A DNA stretch of 64,000 bases from Chitinophaga caeni (GCF_002557795.1 NZ_CP023777.1:2985001-3049000); one strand, 5' to 3'; positions 34,406-44,540 are shown, counted from the first letter of the stretch. Translations and numbers: made by a program. Notes: generated by a model not told the origin, from the sequence alone.

Positions 34406-34836
34406 AGTTGTGATATTCAATTAATTATTTATAATCAAGCAACAATCATCTGTCGAAAATGTTCATCTCGCTTGGTCCCTGGTATATAATTAACAGCCTT
34501 ATTTGAGAAAATGACAGGTTGCTGCATACTTGGCAGGGAAGCAACAAATTGAAAATTTAGGCTGTTTGAATAAATGGGAAGGCTATTCATAATAGTTGAA
34601 ATTGTAGGCATTTCATATGAAAATTGGGGTGTTTGGGGGTATTAACGACAAAAAATGCTGAAAATTAGGCAGCTATGCATGGAGAAAACAGACAGATTGT
34701 TGATCGAAGAACTTAATTTTTATTGAAAACTGTCATAATTGCACATTTGTTCGCTTGGCATAATCATTGACTATTGAGTGACATACCCTTTAGCGGGGTA
34801 AATCTTACAACATACACAAGGAGAATATTTATAATT
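34406..34836. other. Divergent promoter region ompA / dnaK
   Basis: This 431-nt AT-rich gap holds no reading frame. No CIRCE element (TTAGCACTC-N9-GAGTGCTAA) is seen before dnaK, so HrcA control is not supported. A 12-bp palindrome TTTCATATGAAA is at 34611-34622. AAGGAGA at 34818-34824 is an unusually good Shine-Dalgarno for this genome. Confidence 0.6.
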
Positions 34837-36744
34837 ATGGGAAAAATCATAGGCATTGACTTAGGTACTACCAACTCTTGCGTTGCCGTAATGGAAGGTA
34901 ACGAACCGGTAGTAATTGCAAACGACGAAGGACGTAGAACCACGCCTTCGGTTGTGGCTTTCTTGAAAAACGGTGAAAGAAAGGTGGGTGATCCGGCAAA
35001 ACGCCAGGCTATTACCAACCCAATTAATACCATAATGTCAGTAAAACGCTTTATGGGCCGTCATTTCGATGAAGTATCAAATGAAATCCCCCACTGGAGT
35101 TACAAAGTGGCGAGAGGTGAAAATAATACAACTCGTATTGATATCGATGGAAGGTTGTACACGCCGCAAGAGATTTCGGCTATGATCCTTCAAAAAATGA
35201 AAAAAACTGCGGAAGATTATTTAGGTCAAGAAGTAACAGAAGCGGTAATTACCGTGCCTGCTTACTTTAACGATGCGCAACGCCAGGCTACCAAGGAAGC
35301 CGGTGAGATCGCTGGCCTTACCGTTCGCAGGATCATCAACGAACCTACCGCTGCTGCCTTGGCTTACGGTTTGGAAAAGCAACACCAGGATAGCAAAATT
35401 GCCGTATTTGACCTCGGTGGTGGTACATTCGATATCTCCATCTTGGAATTAGGTGACGGTGTATTCGAAGTAAAATCTACCAATGGTGATACTCACTTAG
35501 GTGGTGATGACTTCGATAAAGTGATCATGGACTGGTTGGCTGAAGAGTTTAAGAAAGATGAAGCGGTAGATCTGCATAAAGATCCGATGGCTTGGCAACG
35601 TTTGAAAGAAGCGTCAGAAAAAGCTAAGATCGAGTTGTCTTCTTCTGCTGAAACAGAAATTAACTTGCCTTACATCACGGCTGTAGACGGTGTTCCGAAG
35701 CACTTGGTGAAGAAATTAACCCGTGCCAAGTTCGAGCAATTAAGCGATAGCTTGGTTGAAAGAACATTGGAACCTTGCCGTAAAGCTTTACAAGATGCCG
35801 GCATGTCTACTTCCGATATCGACGAAGTGATCTTGGTAGGTGGTTCTACACGTATTCCTAAGATCCAGGAAGTAGTTGAAAAATTCTTCGGCAAAAAACC
35901 GAATAAAGGTGTGAATCCTGATGAGGTAGTTGCTATCGGCGCTGCCATCCAAGGTGGTGTATTAACAGGTGAGGTGAAAGATGTATTGTTGCTCGATGTG
36001 ACTCCATTGTCTCTCGGTATCGAAACCATGGGCGGTGTATTCACTAAATTGATCGAGTCCAACACTACGATCCCTACCAAGAAATCCGAATCATTCTCAA
36101 CTGCTGCGGATAATCAACCTAGCGTGGAAATTCACGTATTGCAAGGTGAAAGGCCAATGGCGAATCAAAACCGTACCTTGGGCCGCTTTATCTTGAATGA
36201 TATTCCACCTGCTCCACGTGGAGTTCCTCAAATCGAAGTGATCTTCGATATCGATGCCAACGGTATCTTGCACGTTACCGCTAAAGATAAAGGCACCGGT
36301 AAATCTCAAAATATCCGCATCGAAGCAGGTAGCGGTTTGAGCAAAGAGGAAGTGGAAAAAATGAAGGCAGAAGCTAAAGCAAACGAAACAGCCGATAAGG
36401 AACAACGCGAGCAAATTGAGAAGCTGAACCAAGCCGACGGCTTAGTATTCCAAACTGAAAAACAGTTGAAAGAATATGGTGATAAAATCCCGGCTGAAAA
36501 GAAAACGGTAATCGAAACTGCGGCTAACAAATTGAAAGAAGCACATAAAGCTCAAAACTTCGCAGAAATCGATGCGGCAACTGCTGAATTGAATGCTGCT
36601 TGGACTGCTGCTTCCGAAGAAATGTACAAAGCTACGCAAGGTCAAGCTGAACCTGGTGCTGACGGCGCTCAACAAAATGCTGGCGGCGGTCAGCAAGGCG
36701 CTGATCCCGGTGTAACGGATGCTGAGTTTGAAGAAGTGAAATAA
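34837..36744 (+). CDS. dnaK: Molecular chaperone DnaK (Hsp70)
   Basis: The 635-aa Hsp70 chaperone begins [21 protein letters not shown]. The ATPase domain shows [34 protein letters not shown] and [13 protein letters not shown]. The substrate-binding domain starts about residue 385 after the linker [16 protein letters not shown], and the C-terminal lid ends in a Gly/Gln-rich tail and EFEEVK. ATG at 34837 is preceded by AAGGAGA 12 nt upstream; the in-frame TTG at 34774 is rejected. dnaJ and grpE are not adjacent. Confidence 0.98.
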   Translation: MGKIIGIDLGTTNSCVAVMEGNEPVVIANDEGRRTTPSVVAFLKNGERKVGDPAKRQAITNPINTIMSVKRFMGRHFDEVSNEIPHWSYKVARGENNTTRIDIDGRLYTPQEISAMILQKMKKTAEDYLGQEVTEAVITVPAYFNDAQRQATKEAGEIAGLTVRRIINEPTAAALAYGLEKQHQDSKIAVFDLGGGTFDISILELGDGVFEVKSTNGDTHLGGDDFDKVIMDWLAEEFKKDEAVDLHKDPMAWQRLKEASEKAKIELSSSAETEINLPYITAVDGVPKHLVKKLTRAKFEQLSDSLVERTLEPCRKALQDAGMSTSDIDEVILVGGSTRIPKIQEVVEKFFGKKPNKGVNPDEVVAIGAAIQGGVLTGEVKDVLLLDVTPLSLGIETMGGVFTKLIESNTTIPTKKSESFSTAADNQPSVEIHVLQGERPMANQNRTLGRFILNDIPPAPRGVPQIEVIFDIDANGILHVTAKDKGTGKSQNIRIEAGSGLSKEEVEKMKAEAKANETADKEQREQIEKLNQADGLVFQTEKQLKEYGDKIPAEKKTVIETAANKLKEAHKAQNFAEIDAATAELNAAWTAASEEMYKATQGQAEPGADGAQQNAGGGQQGADPGVTDAEFEEVK

Positions 36745-36770
36745 TACGGTATTGACCGTTAATAATACAG

Positions 36771-36801
36771 GAACCTTCCCCAGTGGAAGGTTCTTTTTTT
36801 T
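36771..36801 (+). terminator. Rho-independent terminator of dnaK
   Basis: GAACCTTCC (36771-36779) and GGAAGGTTC (36785-36793) form a perfect 9-bp stem with a 5-nt loop, then eight T residues. Confidence 0.95.
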
Positions 36802-36864
36802 GCAGCCTATTCAGCGTGGAAAAAAGTATATTCGTTGAAACTTATTGAATCTGCGTTTTATTTC

Positions 36865-39519
36865 ATGTTGATAAAATTTTACCTCCGGTTTTCTTCCAAA
36901 TGGGGACAGCAAATGCTGCTCGTCGGCTCCGATCCCGGGCTCGGGAATATGAATTGGCATTATGCCAAGACGATGCAATACCTTGATGAAAATACCTGGT
37001 ACATAGAATGTAATGTGGAGACCCTTGCAGGGGAAGAATTGGTATATCAATTTGCATTATTAGAGCAGGGCGAAATTTTACCATCCGGCCAACAGTTCTC
37101 ATGCCGGTTGCCGGGGCATGAAAAAGAGGGAATGGTATTGCTGGATACTTGGATCGCTCCCCGTGATTTTAGGAATACGCTCACGAAGAAAATGTTTCCC
37201 GGTATCTTGCAACCCAGGGAAGTGCTTTCACAGCAGGAACCTGCGAAAGTTACATTGGAAATCATCGCCCCTTTATTACCTGCGCATATAAATGTATGCG
37301 TGCTAGGGGAACTACAAGATGCCATTCCTTGGGATGTAAATCATCCCCTAATGATGCAACATGCCGGCAATGGCAAATACCGCGCTTACATTGATAAGTA
37401 TCATCCTGGAATGCAATATAAATACGCTCTCTTCGATACCAAGGAAGCTAAATTGCTACGGTATGAAGAAGGGGAGAACCGTAAGTTGGATTTGATGTTG
37501 CCGGGTGGAATGAGCCTTTCTGCGCATGACGGGTTTATACGTGTGCCGCAATATCCCTGGAAAGGCGCGGGGATCGTTGTCCCGGTATTCAGTTTACGTA
37601 CTAGCAATGCTTCCGGTTGCGGGGAGTTCCTTGATTTAATTCCGCTGGGTGATTGGGCGGCTGCATGTGGCTTCAAATTGATCCAGGTTTTACCGGTTAA
37701 TGATACCGGGGCTAATTTGAATTGGAAAGATTCCTATCCTTATGCCGCGATCTCCGTGTTTGCATTACACCCGATCTACCTGGATTTACATGCGGTCGGT
37801 TTATTACCGGAAGATCATCCGCTTCAGAAGGATTATACTGCTACCAAGGATAGGCTGAATCAAATGGATAGTTTGGATTACGAGGCGGTGATGTCCTTCA
37901 AGATGCAATATTTAAGGGCTTATTTTGATATAAACATGGCAAGTATCGTAAAAGAGCCTGCCTTTTTAACGTGGTTGGAAGCACAGGATTGGCTCCATGC
38001 TTATACTGCTTTTTGCGTGTTACGCGACCAAGTGGGTGATACGAAGTTCGATCTATGGGAGTTTAGAACTTACCGGGAATATATCGACAATCATGGAACA
38101 GCTTATACAACGGGGCAATTATTCTATGCCTTTATCCAGTACCAATTACATTTACAACTGGAGCTGGCCACGAAGTATTTGCATGGAAAAGGGATCATCC
38201 TAAAAGGAGATATCGCGATAGGAGTGCATCCGCAAAGCGCCGATGTATGGACGCATCCCGAGTTATTTAACCGTGGCTTCCAAGCGGGTGCGCCACCGGA
38301 CTTATTTGCCGAAAAGGGGCAGAATTGGGGATTCCCCACTTATAATTGGGATGAAATGGCTAAAGATGGATACCATTGGTGGAGGCGGAGGTTACAGCTT
38401 ATGTCAAGCTATTTCGATGCTTACCGTGTAGATCATATCCTAGGCTTTTTTAGGATTTGGCAAATACCTGCCAAGCAGGTAGAAGGTATACTGGGTTATT
38501 TCTCTCCCGCGGATGCTTTTAAATACGAAGATTTCGAAGCTGCTAATATCATTTTCGATAGGAAAAGATTTTGTGAGCCGTATATCAATGGCAAAGTATT
38601 AACGGGCATCTTTGGAAATGCTGCCGGGCAGGTGAAAAAAGCATATTTGATAGAGCAATATGATGGCACCTTCCAGCTTAAACCCGGTTTAAGTGACCAG
38701 CGGAGCGTATTGGATCAATTCGATGAAGGCAATATCCCCGGATCTTTATTGAGCGGAATATTACAGCTGTTGTCTAATGTATTATTCATTGAGTCGGTAG
38801 ATGAAAATGGCTTTCGTTACCATCCTAGGTTTCAATTGGAAGATACATTGGGTTTCGATGAACTGGATATCCCGACCCGGTACAAGCTAAAGCAGATGCA
38901 CGATGATTATTACTATCAACGTTCGGATGCGACTTGGAGACGTTCCGCATTATTAAAACTACCGGCTTTATACCATGCCGCCGATATGCTAATGTGCGCG
39001 GAGGACCTGGGTATGATACCGAAATCTGTAACCGGCGTATTGAACAGCTTAGGAATTTTACGCTTAGACATCCAGCGGATGCCCAAAAATGAAGGGCAGG
39101 TATTCGCCAACCTCTCGGAAAGTGATTATCTCGCCGTAGTAGCGCCGGGTACGCACGATGTAAGCGTATTACGGGCCTGGTGGAAGGAATTGACGCCAAC
39201 AGAAAGAGCGAGGTATTCGCGTGATTTCCTAAAGTTAACAGGAGAAGTACCCGCGGAGCTCGAAGTCAATCACCTGGATACCATCTTGCAACAGCACTTG
39301 CAATCACCGGCAATGTGGTGTATCTTTCCTATACAAGATATCCTGGCAATCTCTTCTAAATGGCAGTTCCCGGATCCGTCGGGAGAGCGGATTAATATCC
39401 CGTCGAATGCGGAGCATTATTGGAAATACAGGGTTCATGTAAACTTGGATTCATTAATTGCCGATAAGGATTTTCAGGCTACCTGGCAGGCTAAACTGAA
39501 AAATGTAGGTAGGCTATAA
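36865..39519 (+). CDS. malQ: 4-alpha-glucanotransferase (amylomaltase) with CBM20 domains
   Basis: The 884-aa GH77 enzyme transfers alpha-1,4-glucan segments in maltodextrin and glycogen metabolism. The N-terminal ~250 residues look like two starch-binding CBM20 modules (FYLRFSSKWGQQMLLVGSDPGLGNM; then VTLEIIAPLLPAHINVCVLGEL). The GH77 barrel follows: GCGEFLDLIPLGDWAAACGFKLIQVLPVND, YRVDHILGFFRIW (nucleophile Asp), CAEDLGMIP (acid/base Glu) and APGTHDVSVLRAWW (stabilising Asp). This architecture resembles plant DPE2 and is common in Bacteroidota. ATG at 36865 is preferred over TTG at 36835. Confidence 0.94.
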   Translation: MLIKFYLRFSSKWGQQMLLVGSDPGLGNMNWHYAKTMQYLDENTWYIECNVETLAGEELVYQFALLEQGEILPSGQQFSCRLPGHEKEGMVLLDTWIAPRDFRNTLTKKMFPGILQPREVLSQQEPAKVTLEIIAPLLPAHINVCVLGELQDAIPWDVNHPLMMQHAGNGKYRAYIDKYHPGMQYKYALFDTKEAKLLRYEEGENRKLDLMLPGGMSLSAHDGFIRVPQYPWKGAGIVVPVFSLRTSNASGCGEFLDLIPLGDWAAACGFKLIQVLPVNDTGANLNWKDSYPYAAISVFALHPIYLDLHAVGLLPEDHPLQKDYTATKDRLNQMDSLDYEAVMSFKMQYLRAYFDINMASIVKEPAFLTWLEAQDWLHAYTAFCVLRDQVGDTKFDLWEFRTYREYIDNHGTAYTTGQLFYAFIQYQLHLQLELATKYLHGKGIILKGDIAIGVHPQSADVWTHPELFNRGFQAGAPPDLFAEKGQNWGFPTYNWDEMAKDGYHWWRRRLQLMSSYFDAYRVDHILGFFRIWQIPAKQVEGILGYFSPADAFKYEDFEAANIIFDRKRFCEPYINGKVLTGIFGNAAGQVKKAYLIEQYDGTFQLKPGLSDQRSVLDQFDEGNIPGSLLSGILQLLSNVLFIESVDENGFRYHPRFQLEDTLGFDELDIPTRYKLKQMHDDYYYQRSDATWRRSALLKLPALYHAADMLMCAEDLGMIPKSVTGVLNSLGILRLDIQRMPKNEGQVFANLSESDYLAVVAPGTHDVSVLRAWWKELTPTERARYSRDFLKLTGEVPAELEVNHLDTILQQHLQSPAMWCIFPIQDILAISSKWQFPDPSGERINIPSNAEHYWKYRVHVNLDSLIADKDFQATWQAKLKNVGRL

Positions 39520-39564
39520 TTGTCGTTTAGTCGTTATAGTTAGTATTATAAGATTGAAAGTATC

Positions 39565-40581
39565 ATGGAACTGAATCTATATCCATACGAATTAAAATTT
39601 CGGCACACTTTTACCATCTCGAGGAAATCAAAAGATGTGCAACCATTATTGGTAGTAGCTTTGTCAGAAAATGGACAAACCGGTCTAGGCGAGACAGCAG
39701 ACAATAGTTATTATAACATGACCGTCCCCATACTGATGAATGCCATCGAGCAACATCGCGATTTTATAGAATCTTATAAATTAAGAAGTCCCGAAGTATT
39801 TTGGGAAGAATTATACCCCAAGTTTAAAGATAATATGTTTGCGCTTTGTGCCCTGGATATCGCCGCACATGATCTGCATGCAAGGTTACTCGGGAAGAAA
39901 TTATACGAAGTATGGAATCTCGATATCTCAAATAACCCGCTGACAGATTATACCATCGGTATTGATTCAGTGGAAAACATGGTGAAGAAATTAGTTGAAT
40001 TTCCATGGCCGATTTATAAGGTTAAGCTAGGTACGAAGGACGATATAAAAATTATCCGGGAGCTGAGAAAACATACGGATTCTGTTTTCAGGGTAGACGC
40101 AAACTGCGCTTGGGGCGTAGATGAAACCTTGCGTAATGCCGCTGCACTCAAGGAGCTAGGGGTAGAGTTTATAGAACAACCAATGCCGGCAGAAGATTGG
40201 GAAGGTATGAAAAAAGTCTACCGCGAATCTGCGCTGCCGTTATTTGCAGATGAAAGCTGCATCGTGGAGCAAGATGTGCGCAAATGTTTCGGGCTGTTTC
40301 ACGGTATCAATATTAAATTGACTAAATGTGGCGGCATCACGCCTGCGCGGAGAATGATATTTGAAGCCAAATCATTGGGAATGCAAGTAATGACCGGGAG
40401 CATGAACGAAAGTACCGTGGGGACCTCGGCTGTAGCGCATTTATTACCCTACCTTGACCATGTTGATATGGATGGCCCGCTATTACTTGCAGAAGATACC
40501 GCTACGGGCGTTCGCATTGAAAACGGAAAAATTTTTTATGCAGATTTACCGGGAACCGGCGCCACATTGCTCCGTTCATAA
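39565..40581 (+). CDS. Dipeptide epimerase (enolase superfamily)
   Basis: The 338-aa member of the mandelate racemase/muconate-lactonizing subgroup probably acts as an L-Ala-D/L-Glu epimerase in recycling murein peptides. The two catalytic lysines lie in IYKVKLGT (about residue 153) and NIKLTKCGGI (about 252). The Mg ligands are DANCAWG (Asp), FIEQPMP (Glu) and FADESC (Asp). The C-terminal substrate loop MTGSMNESTVGTSA fits Ala-Glu epimerases. It lies 45 nt after malQ, on the same strand, without a visible terminator between. Confidence 0.9.
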   Translation: MELNLYPYELKFRHTFTISRKSKDVQPLLVVALSENGQTGLGETADNSYYNMTVPILMNAIEQHRDFIESYKLRSPEVFWEELYPKFKDNMFALCALDIAAHDLHARLLGKKLYEVWNLDISNNPLTDYTIGIDSVENMVKKLVEFPWPIYKVKLGTKDDIKIIRELRKHTDSVFRVDANCAWGVDETLRNAAALKELGVEFIEQPMPAEDWEGMKKVYRESALPLFADESCIVEQDVRKCFGLFHGINIKLTKCGGITPARRMIFEAKSLGMQVMTGSMNESTVGTSAVAHLLPYLDHVDMDGPLLLAEDTATGVRIENGKIFYADLPGTGATLLRS

Positions 40582-40609
40582 TATGAAATCAATCTATAAC
40601 CCGGTAAAA

Positions 40610-41080
40610 TTAACCTGCTTTGAATTGCGCTAATGGCAGGATAGCTGCATAATATACCCATAAAATATAGATAGGTTGAAATAGTAACCGGCTCCAAGTA
40701 TACCAGGGCTTTGCAGGCAAGCCGCCGGGAGCAGGTAATTGTTTTATCGCAACATAGATATTAGCCGGAAACATCAATACCAGCAAAATGATGATTCCCC
40801 AAGCAGCAACAGTCTGCAAGCTTGGCACGAAAAGGGAGAGGCCGAATAGAATTTCCAAAACGCCGGAAATCAATACGCAAGCAGGAGCATACTTTGTCCA
40901 AGTAAGCATGTAAAGAAATTTTTCCGGCTTTAATAAGTGCATAAACCCGATGATGACAAATAATATTGCAACTGCTATTTTCATACAGTTAGGGAATGCT
41001 TTCAAATAGGGAATCGAACCGGTAAGCCCTATTAACCACGAAAATGAACTGATAGCCAATAAACCGATAAAAAATACCAT
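40610..41080 (-). CDS. DoxX-like membrane protein
   Basis: The 156-aa protein has four hydrophobic helices (start MVFFIGLLAISSFSWLIG, then IAVAILFVIIGFMHLLKP, VLISGVLEILFGLSLFVP and AAWGIIILLVLMFPANIYVAI). The FMHLLKPEKF and PGGLPAKPWYTWSRLLFQP segments are typical of the DoxX-like/DUF4345-type family. Function unknown. It is third in an ALDH-Crp-DoxX gene order; a 34-bp perfect palindrome overlaps its start codon. Confidence 0.85.
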   Translation of the reverse strand: MVFFIGLLAISSFSWLIGLTGSIPYLKAFPNCMKIAVAILFVIIGFMHLLKPEKFLYMLTWTKYAPACVLISGVLEILFGLSLFVPSLQTVAAWGIIILLVLMFPANIYVAIKQLPAPGGLPAKPWYTWSRLLFQPIYILWVYYAAILPLAQFKAG

Positions 41081-41112
41081 GGATATTTGTTTTTATAAAA
41101 ACAAATATCCAT
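41079..41112. promoter_or_regulatory. 34-bp perfect palindrome at the doxX-like start
   Basis: The left arm ATGGATATTTGTTTTTA (41079-41095) is exactly reverse-complementary to the right arm (41096-41112), with no spacer. It starts at the DoxX-like start codon and lies 38 nt after the stop of the Crp/Fnr-type gene. It is AT-rich and has no T-tract, so an operator is likelier than a terminator. Confidence 0.75.
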
Positions 41113-41149
41113 CAAATGTGGACCCGGTCGAACTAACAAATGTTAGGAA

Positions 41150-41728
41150 TTATTTCCCGCTTAATTGTTTCCTGATACGGCTTAAACTTTCGGGGGCGAT
41201 GCCCAGGTAGCTGGCAATGTATTTAATTGGGATCTGCTGGGCAATCTCGGCATGTTCGGATAATAATTGAACGTAGCGTTCTTGCGCCGTGAATTTTAGG
41301 AATGATAACTCCCGTAAGTATTTGCGTATGTATTGCTGCTCGGCTAATAGCCGGCCGATTCTTTCCGCGGTATGCGATTTTTGATAAAGTTCCTGCAAAT
41401 GTTGATATTCAAAATAGTAACCTTTTACATCGGTCAATGTTTCCAAGCCAACAAGGGAGGGGGTGCGTGTAATAAATGAATGGTAAGCCGTTACAAACAT
41501 GTTGGGAAATGCAAAGTCCAAGTTGATCTCCTCTTCGCCGTTTAAAGTAAAAACCTTGACAGCGCCTTCCGCTATAAAATAGATTGCGTGAACGGGATGG
41601 CCTATTTTTACAAGGGTATGACCTTGACGGTATTCAAAAGCTTGCAAGATCGATTCAAAATCTTGCCAATCCTGCTCCTCCAAATTGGTTAGTTTCCGTA
41701 TTTGTTCTTTAACTATCGCGGTGCTCAT
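41150..41728 (-). CDS. Crp/Fnr-family transcriptional regulator
   Basis: The 192-aa regulator has an N-terminal cyclic-nucleotide-binding-type beta-roll (GHTLVKIGHPVHAIYFIAEGAVKVFTLNG, with EEINLDFAFPN) and a C-terminal winged helix (EIAQQIPIKYIASYLGIAPESLSRIRKQL). No Fe-S cysteine cluster is present, so it is not an oxygen-sensing Fnr. The canonical cAMP-binding RxS segment is not obvious. It starts 19 nt after the ALDH gene on the same strand, and is followed by the 34-bp palindrome, a plausible binding site for it or another dimeric regulator. Confidence 0.9.
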   Translation of the reverse strand: MSTAIVKEQIRKLTNLEEQDWQDFESILQAFEYRQGHTLVKIGHPVHAIYFIAEGAVKVFTLNGEEEINLDFAFPNMFVTAYHSFITRTPSLVGLETLTDVKGYYFEYQHLQELYQKSHTAERIGRLLAEQQYIRKYLRELSFLKFTAQERYVQLLSEHAEIAQQIPIKYIASYLGIAPESLSRIRKQLSGK

Positions 41729-41747
41729 AGATCCTGTTTTGACGGTA

Positions 41748-43109
41748 TTATTCTTGCAAATACACCGTCTTAATGTTTAAAAATTCATGGGCGCCTACTT
41801 CCGAAAGCTCCCTTCCGTACCCCGACTGTTTAATGCCGCCAAAGGGCAACCTAGCATCGGAGCGAACCATCGCGTTTACAAATACGTTCCCGCTTTCGAT
41901 TCTCTTGACCAGCGCGGCTGCTTTTTCCAAATCGTTTGTCCATAAGGATGCGCCGAGCCCGAAATTAGTAGTGTTGGCAAGTTGTATAGCATGTGTTTCA
42001 TCATTAGCGGAAGTAATAGCAGCTAAAGGGCCGAAGGTTTCTTCATCGAAGGCTGTCATACCCGGTTGTACGCCGGTTAAGAGCGCCGGTAACACATTGC
42101 AGCCTTGCTGTTGTCCGCCGGTAACTAATTTTGCACCTTGCCTTATACTTTGTTGCAGTTGTTTCATTAAATCGTTGGCTAAATCCAGCCTGGCCATTGG
42201 CCCCATATCTGTCCCGGTACTGGTAGGATCTCCCTGTTTAATATTTTGAATAATGTTCGTTACCTGTTCGGTAAAGGGAGCTAAAATACTTTTTTCAACG
42301 ATCCACCTTTTTGCCGCGATGCAAGACTGTCCTGCATTTTGCATCCTTGCTTGTACTGCTACCTTTGCAGCTTGGGCGATATCGGCATCTTTCAATACGA
42401 TGAAAGGGTCGCTGCCACCGAGTTCTAATACCGATTTTTTCAGGTATTTTCCTGCCAAGGAAGCCACGCTCATGCCCGCCGGGGTACTTCCGGTTATTGT
42501 TACTCCTTGTACGCGCACATCCGCGATAACAGGTTCAATGTCTTTCGATGATACGAGTAGCGTTTGGAATGTTCCCGGTGGGAAACCTGCATCCAGGAAG
42601 ATCTGCTCAATAGCTAATGCGCAACCGCTCACATTGCTAGCATGTTTTAATACGGCAGTATTCCCGGCAAGGATATTGGGTATCGCGAACCTGAAAACCT
42701 GCCAAAATGGGAAGTTCCACGGCATTATTGCTAAGATGATGCCTTTTGCTTCGTAGGAGATATAACTTTTGACGGAATCATCGGATGGTAGCGGTTTCGG
42801 TTGCAACATTTCCGCGATATGCTCCACGTAATATTTAGCTGTAGCTGCACATTTTAGCACTTCTGCCTTTGCTTCTTTATGTGTCTTACCCATTTCGGTA
42901 ACGATGATAGCCGCGTGCTCATCTGCATGATCTTCCAGGTGTTTAACCAATGAAAGCATCATAGATTTACGCAAATCAAGGCTAGAATGTTGGAATTCGA
43001 GGAATTGTTGATGCCCCAGGCCGAGTTTTTTTTCAATCGAGGCGGCAGTATCCGCTACATAATTCGCAACAACTTCATTCGTATACGGGTTAATACTTTT
43101 AAAACTCAT
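41748..43109 (-). CDS. NAD(P)-dependent aldehyde dehydrogenase, succinate-semialdehyde type
   Basis: The 453-aa enzyme oxidises an aldehyde to its acid. It begins with the substrate-binding start FKSINPYTNEVVANY, has the cofactor-fold segment MPWNFPFWQVFRFAIPNILAGN, the general base Glu in VLELGGSDPFIVL (about residue 231), the nucleophile Cys in NAGQSCIAAKRW (about 265), and the FVNAMVRSDARLPFGGIKQSGYGREL end. This matches the GabD1/SSADH branch. It heads an operon with the Crp/Fnr-type regulator and the DoxX-like gene and is divergent from the MFS transporter. Confidence 0.92.
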   Translation of the reverse strand: MSFKSINPYTNEVVANYVADTAASIEKKLGLGHQQFLEFQHSSLDLRKSMMLSLVKHLEDHADEHAAIIVTEMGKTHKEAKAEVLKCAATAKYYVEHIAEMLQPKPLPSDDSVKSYISYEAKGIILAIMPWNFPFWQVFRFAIPNILAGNTAVLKHASNVSGCALAIEQIFLDAGFPPGTFQTLLVSSKDIEPVIADVRVQGVTITGSTPAGMSVASLAGKYLKKSVLELGGSDPFIVLKDADIAQAAKVAVQARMQNAGQSCIAAKRWIVEKSILAPFTEQVTNIIQNIKQGDPTSTGTDMGPMARLDLANDLMKQLQQSIRQGAKLVTGGQQQGCNVLPALLTGVQPGMTAFDEETFGPLAAITSANDETHAIQLANTTNFGLGASLWTNDLEKAAALVKRIESGNVFVNAMVRSDARLPFGGIKQSGYGRELSEVGAHEFLNIKTVYLQE

Positions 43110-43160
43110 AAATCAAGGGTTTTTTAAGTGAAATGGTGCTACAAGACTATAAATTTACGG

Positions 43161-43219
43161 CAATTATAGCTTTAATGTCACCAATCCTACAAGTTGTCGT
43201 ATAAATAACACAATTATAG
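43161..43219. promoter_or_regulatory. Pair of 9-bp direct repeats in the ALDH/MFS divergent promoter
   Basis: CAATTATAG occurs at 43161-43169 and 43211-43219, exactly 50 bp apart, between the two divergent starts. It could be a shared regulator site; AT-rich chance repetition is possible. Confidence 0.35.
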
Positions 43220-43233
43220 ATCCGGGAGTTACG

Positions 43234-43241
43234 TAATTTTG
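43234..43241 (+). promoter_or_regulatory. -7 element of the MFS gene
   Basis: TAATTTTG fits TAnnTTTG, 35 nt before the ATG at 43277. Confidence 0.45.
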
Positions 43242-43276
43242 CATATCCAAAAAAGAAGGGGAATAAAGTATAAGTT

Positions 43277-44452
43277 ATGAGTTTAAGTAGATCTAATATC
43301 ATGATCATGGCCTTATCGACAGGCTTGATCGTAGCGAATATATATTATAGCCAGCCATTGCTCGTCTTGATCAGCCAAGATTTTGGCGTATCTGAAAGCA
43401 ATGCGGGACAAGTTACATTTTTGAATCAATTTGGCTATGCGATGGGCTTGCTGTTTTGCGTACCCTTGGGCGACAAATTAGAGCGTAAGCAGCAGATATT
43501 GATTATGACGGCACTGGCGGTAGTATCATTGTTCGCCGCTGCATTGTCCGGAAATATTCTTATCCTTAAAGTTGTAAGCTTTTTCATTGGCTTTACATCG
43601 GTAGTGCCGCAGTTAATCTTGCCGATGGCTGCGCATTTGGCAGAACCGCAGAAGAGGGGTAAGGTTATCGGTACAATCATGAGCGGGCTATTGGTGGGTA
43701 TATTGGTATCGAGAACCGTAAGTGGTATCATCGGTGCGCATTTCGGCTGGCGGGCCATGTTTTGGATCGCCGGTGGAATCTCGACCGTATTATTGATCGT
43801 TATGTTCGCGACTTTCCCGTTAAGTAAGCCGCGGTTCGAAGGTACCTACGGTAGCTTAATGCGATCTTTGCTGACACTCACGAAAGAACAGCCGTTATTA
43901 AGGGAAGCGGCTGCTATCAATGCCTGTAGTTTCGCTACTTTCGGGTTATTCTGGACTACAGTCGTGTTTTTATTAGCAGCGCCACCATTTAATTATGGCA
44001 GTGAAGTAATCGGTTTGATGGGATTAGCCGCTGCATTCGGCGCCTTGGGCGCTCCGTTGATCGGCAAAATTGCAGATAATAAAAATCCCAGGATCGCGAT
44101 CGGGTACGGGATTACATTTATGATAGCCGGGTTCGTATTATTTTGGTTCTCCAGGACCAATGTTATTGGAATTATTATAGGTATTATCCTTTTAGACTTG
44201 GGATTACAAGGCATCCATGTTTCGAATCAGACGAGGATATACGCGATACTTCCGGAAGCACGTAACAGGATGAATACCGTTTTTATGACGATTAGTTTCC
44301 TCGGTACTGCTGCGGGGTCAGGGATCGGGTTATGGGTTTGGGGAATCGCTAAATGGGGCGGTGTTTGTATTGCGGCGCTTTTACTTGCCGGATGCGCATT
44401 TCTTATTTATTTCTTGACTTATAAGCCCGGCAATAAATTGGCGTTAAAATAG
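43277..44452 (+). CDS. MFS transporter, drug or sugar efflux type
   Basis: The 391-aa inner-membrane protein has twelve predicted helices. The motif-A-like loop between helices 2 and 3 reads GDKLERKQ, and IMSGLLVGILVSRTVSGIIGAHFGWRAMFW between helices 4 and 6 is typical of the YnfM/AraJ-like (DHA1-related) family. The N-terminus MALSTGLIVANIYYSQPLL matches that family. The substrate is unknown. It is divergent from the ALDH operon with shared upstream DNA, so co-regulation by the Crp-like protein is possible. Confidence 0.9.
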   Translation: MSLSRSNIMIMALSTGLIVANIYYSQPLLVLISQDFGVSESNAGQVTFLNQFGYAMGLLFCVPLGDKLERKQQILIMTALAVVSLFAAALSGNILILKVVSFFIGFTSVVPQLILPMAAHLAEPQKRGKVIGTIMSGLLVGILVSRTVSGIIGAHFGWRAMFWIAGGISTVLLIVMFATFPLSKPRFEGTYGSLMRSLLTLTKEQPLLREAAAINACSFATFGLFWTTVVFLLAAPPFNYGSEVIGLMGLAAAFGALGAPLIGKIADNKNPRIAIGYGITFMIAGFVLFWFSRTNVIGIIIGIILLDLGLQGIHVSNQTRIYAILPEARNRMNTVFMTISFLGTAAGSGIGLWVWGIAKWGGVCIAALLLAGCAFLIYFLTYKPGNKLALK

Positions 44453-44540
44453 CTACGCAGCGGTAACATTTTTTTAATGTCTTTAAGGATATAAACAGTA
44501 TTGCCCCCAGCATTAAAATAAATACCTGGATTGGGCATAA

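Noticed and set aside
34774..34836. 21-residue N-terminal extension of DnaK from a TTG
   Set aside because: Not found in DnaK families; ATG 34837 has a good ribosome-binding site and the universal [12 protein letters not shown] start.
34406..34836. CIRCE or other known heat-shock operator before dnaK
   Set aside because: No TTAGCACTC/GAGTGCTAA pair is visible; only an unrelated 12-bp palindrome.
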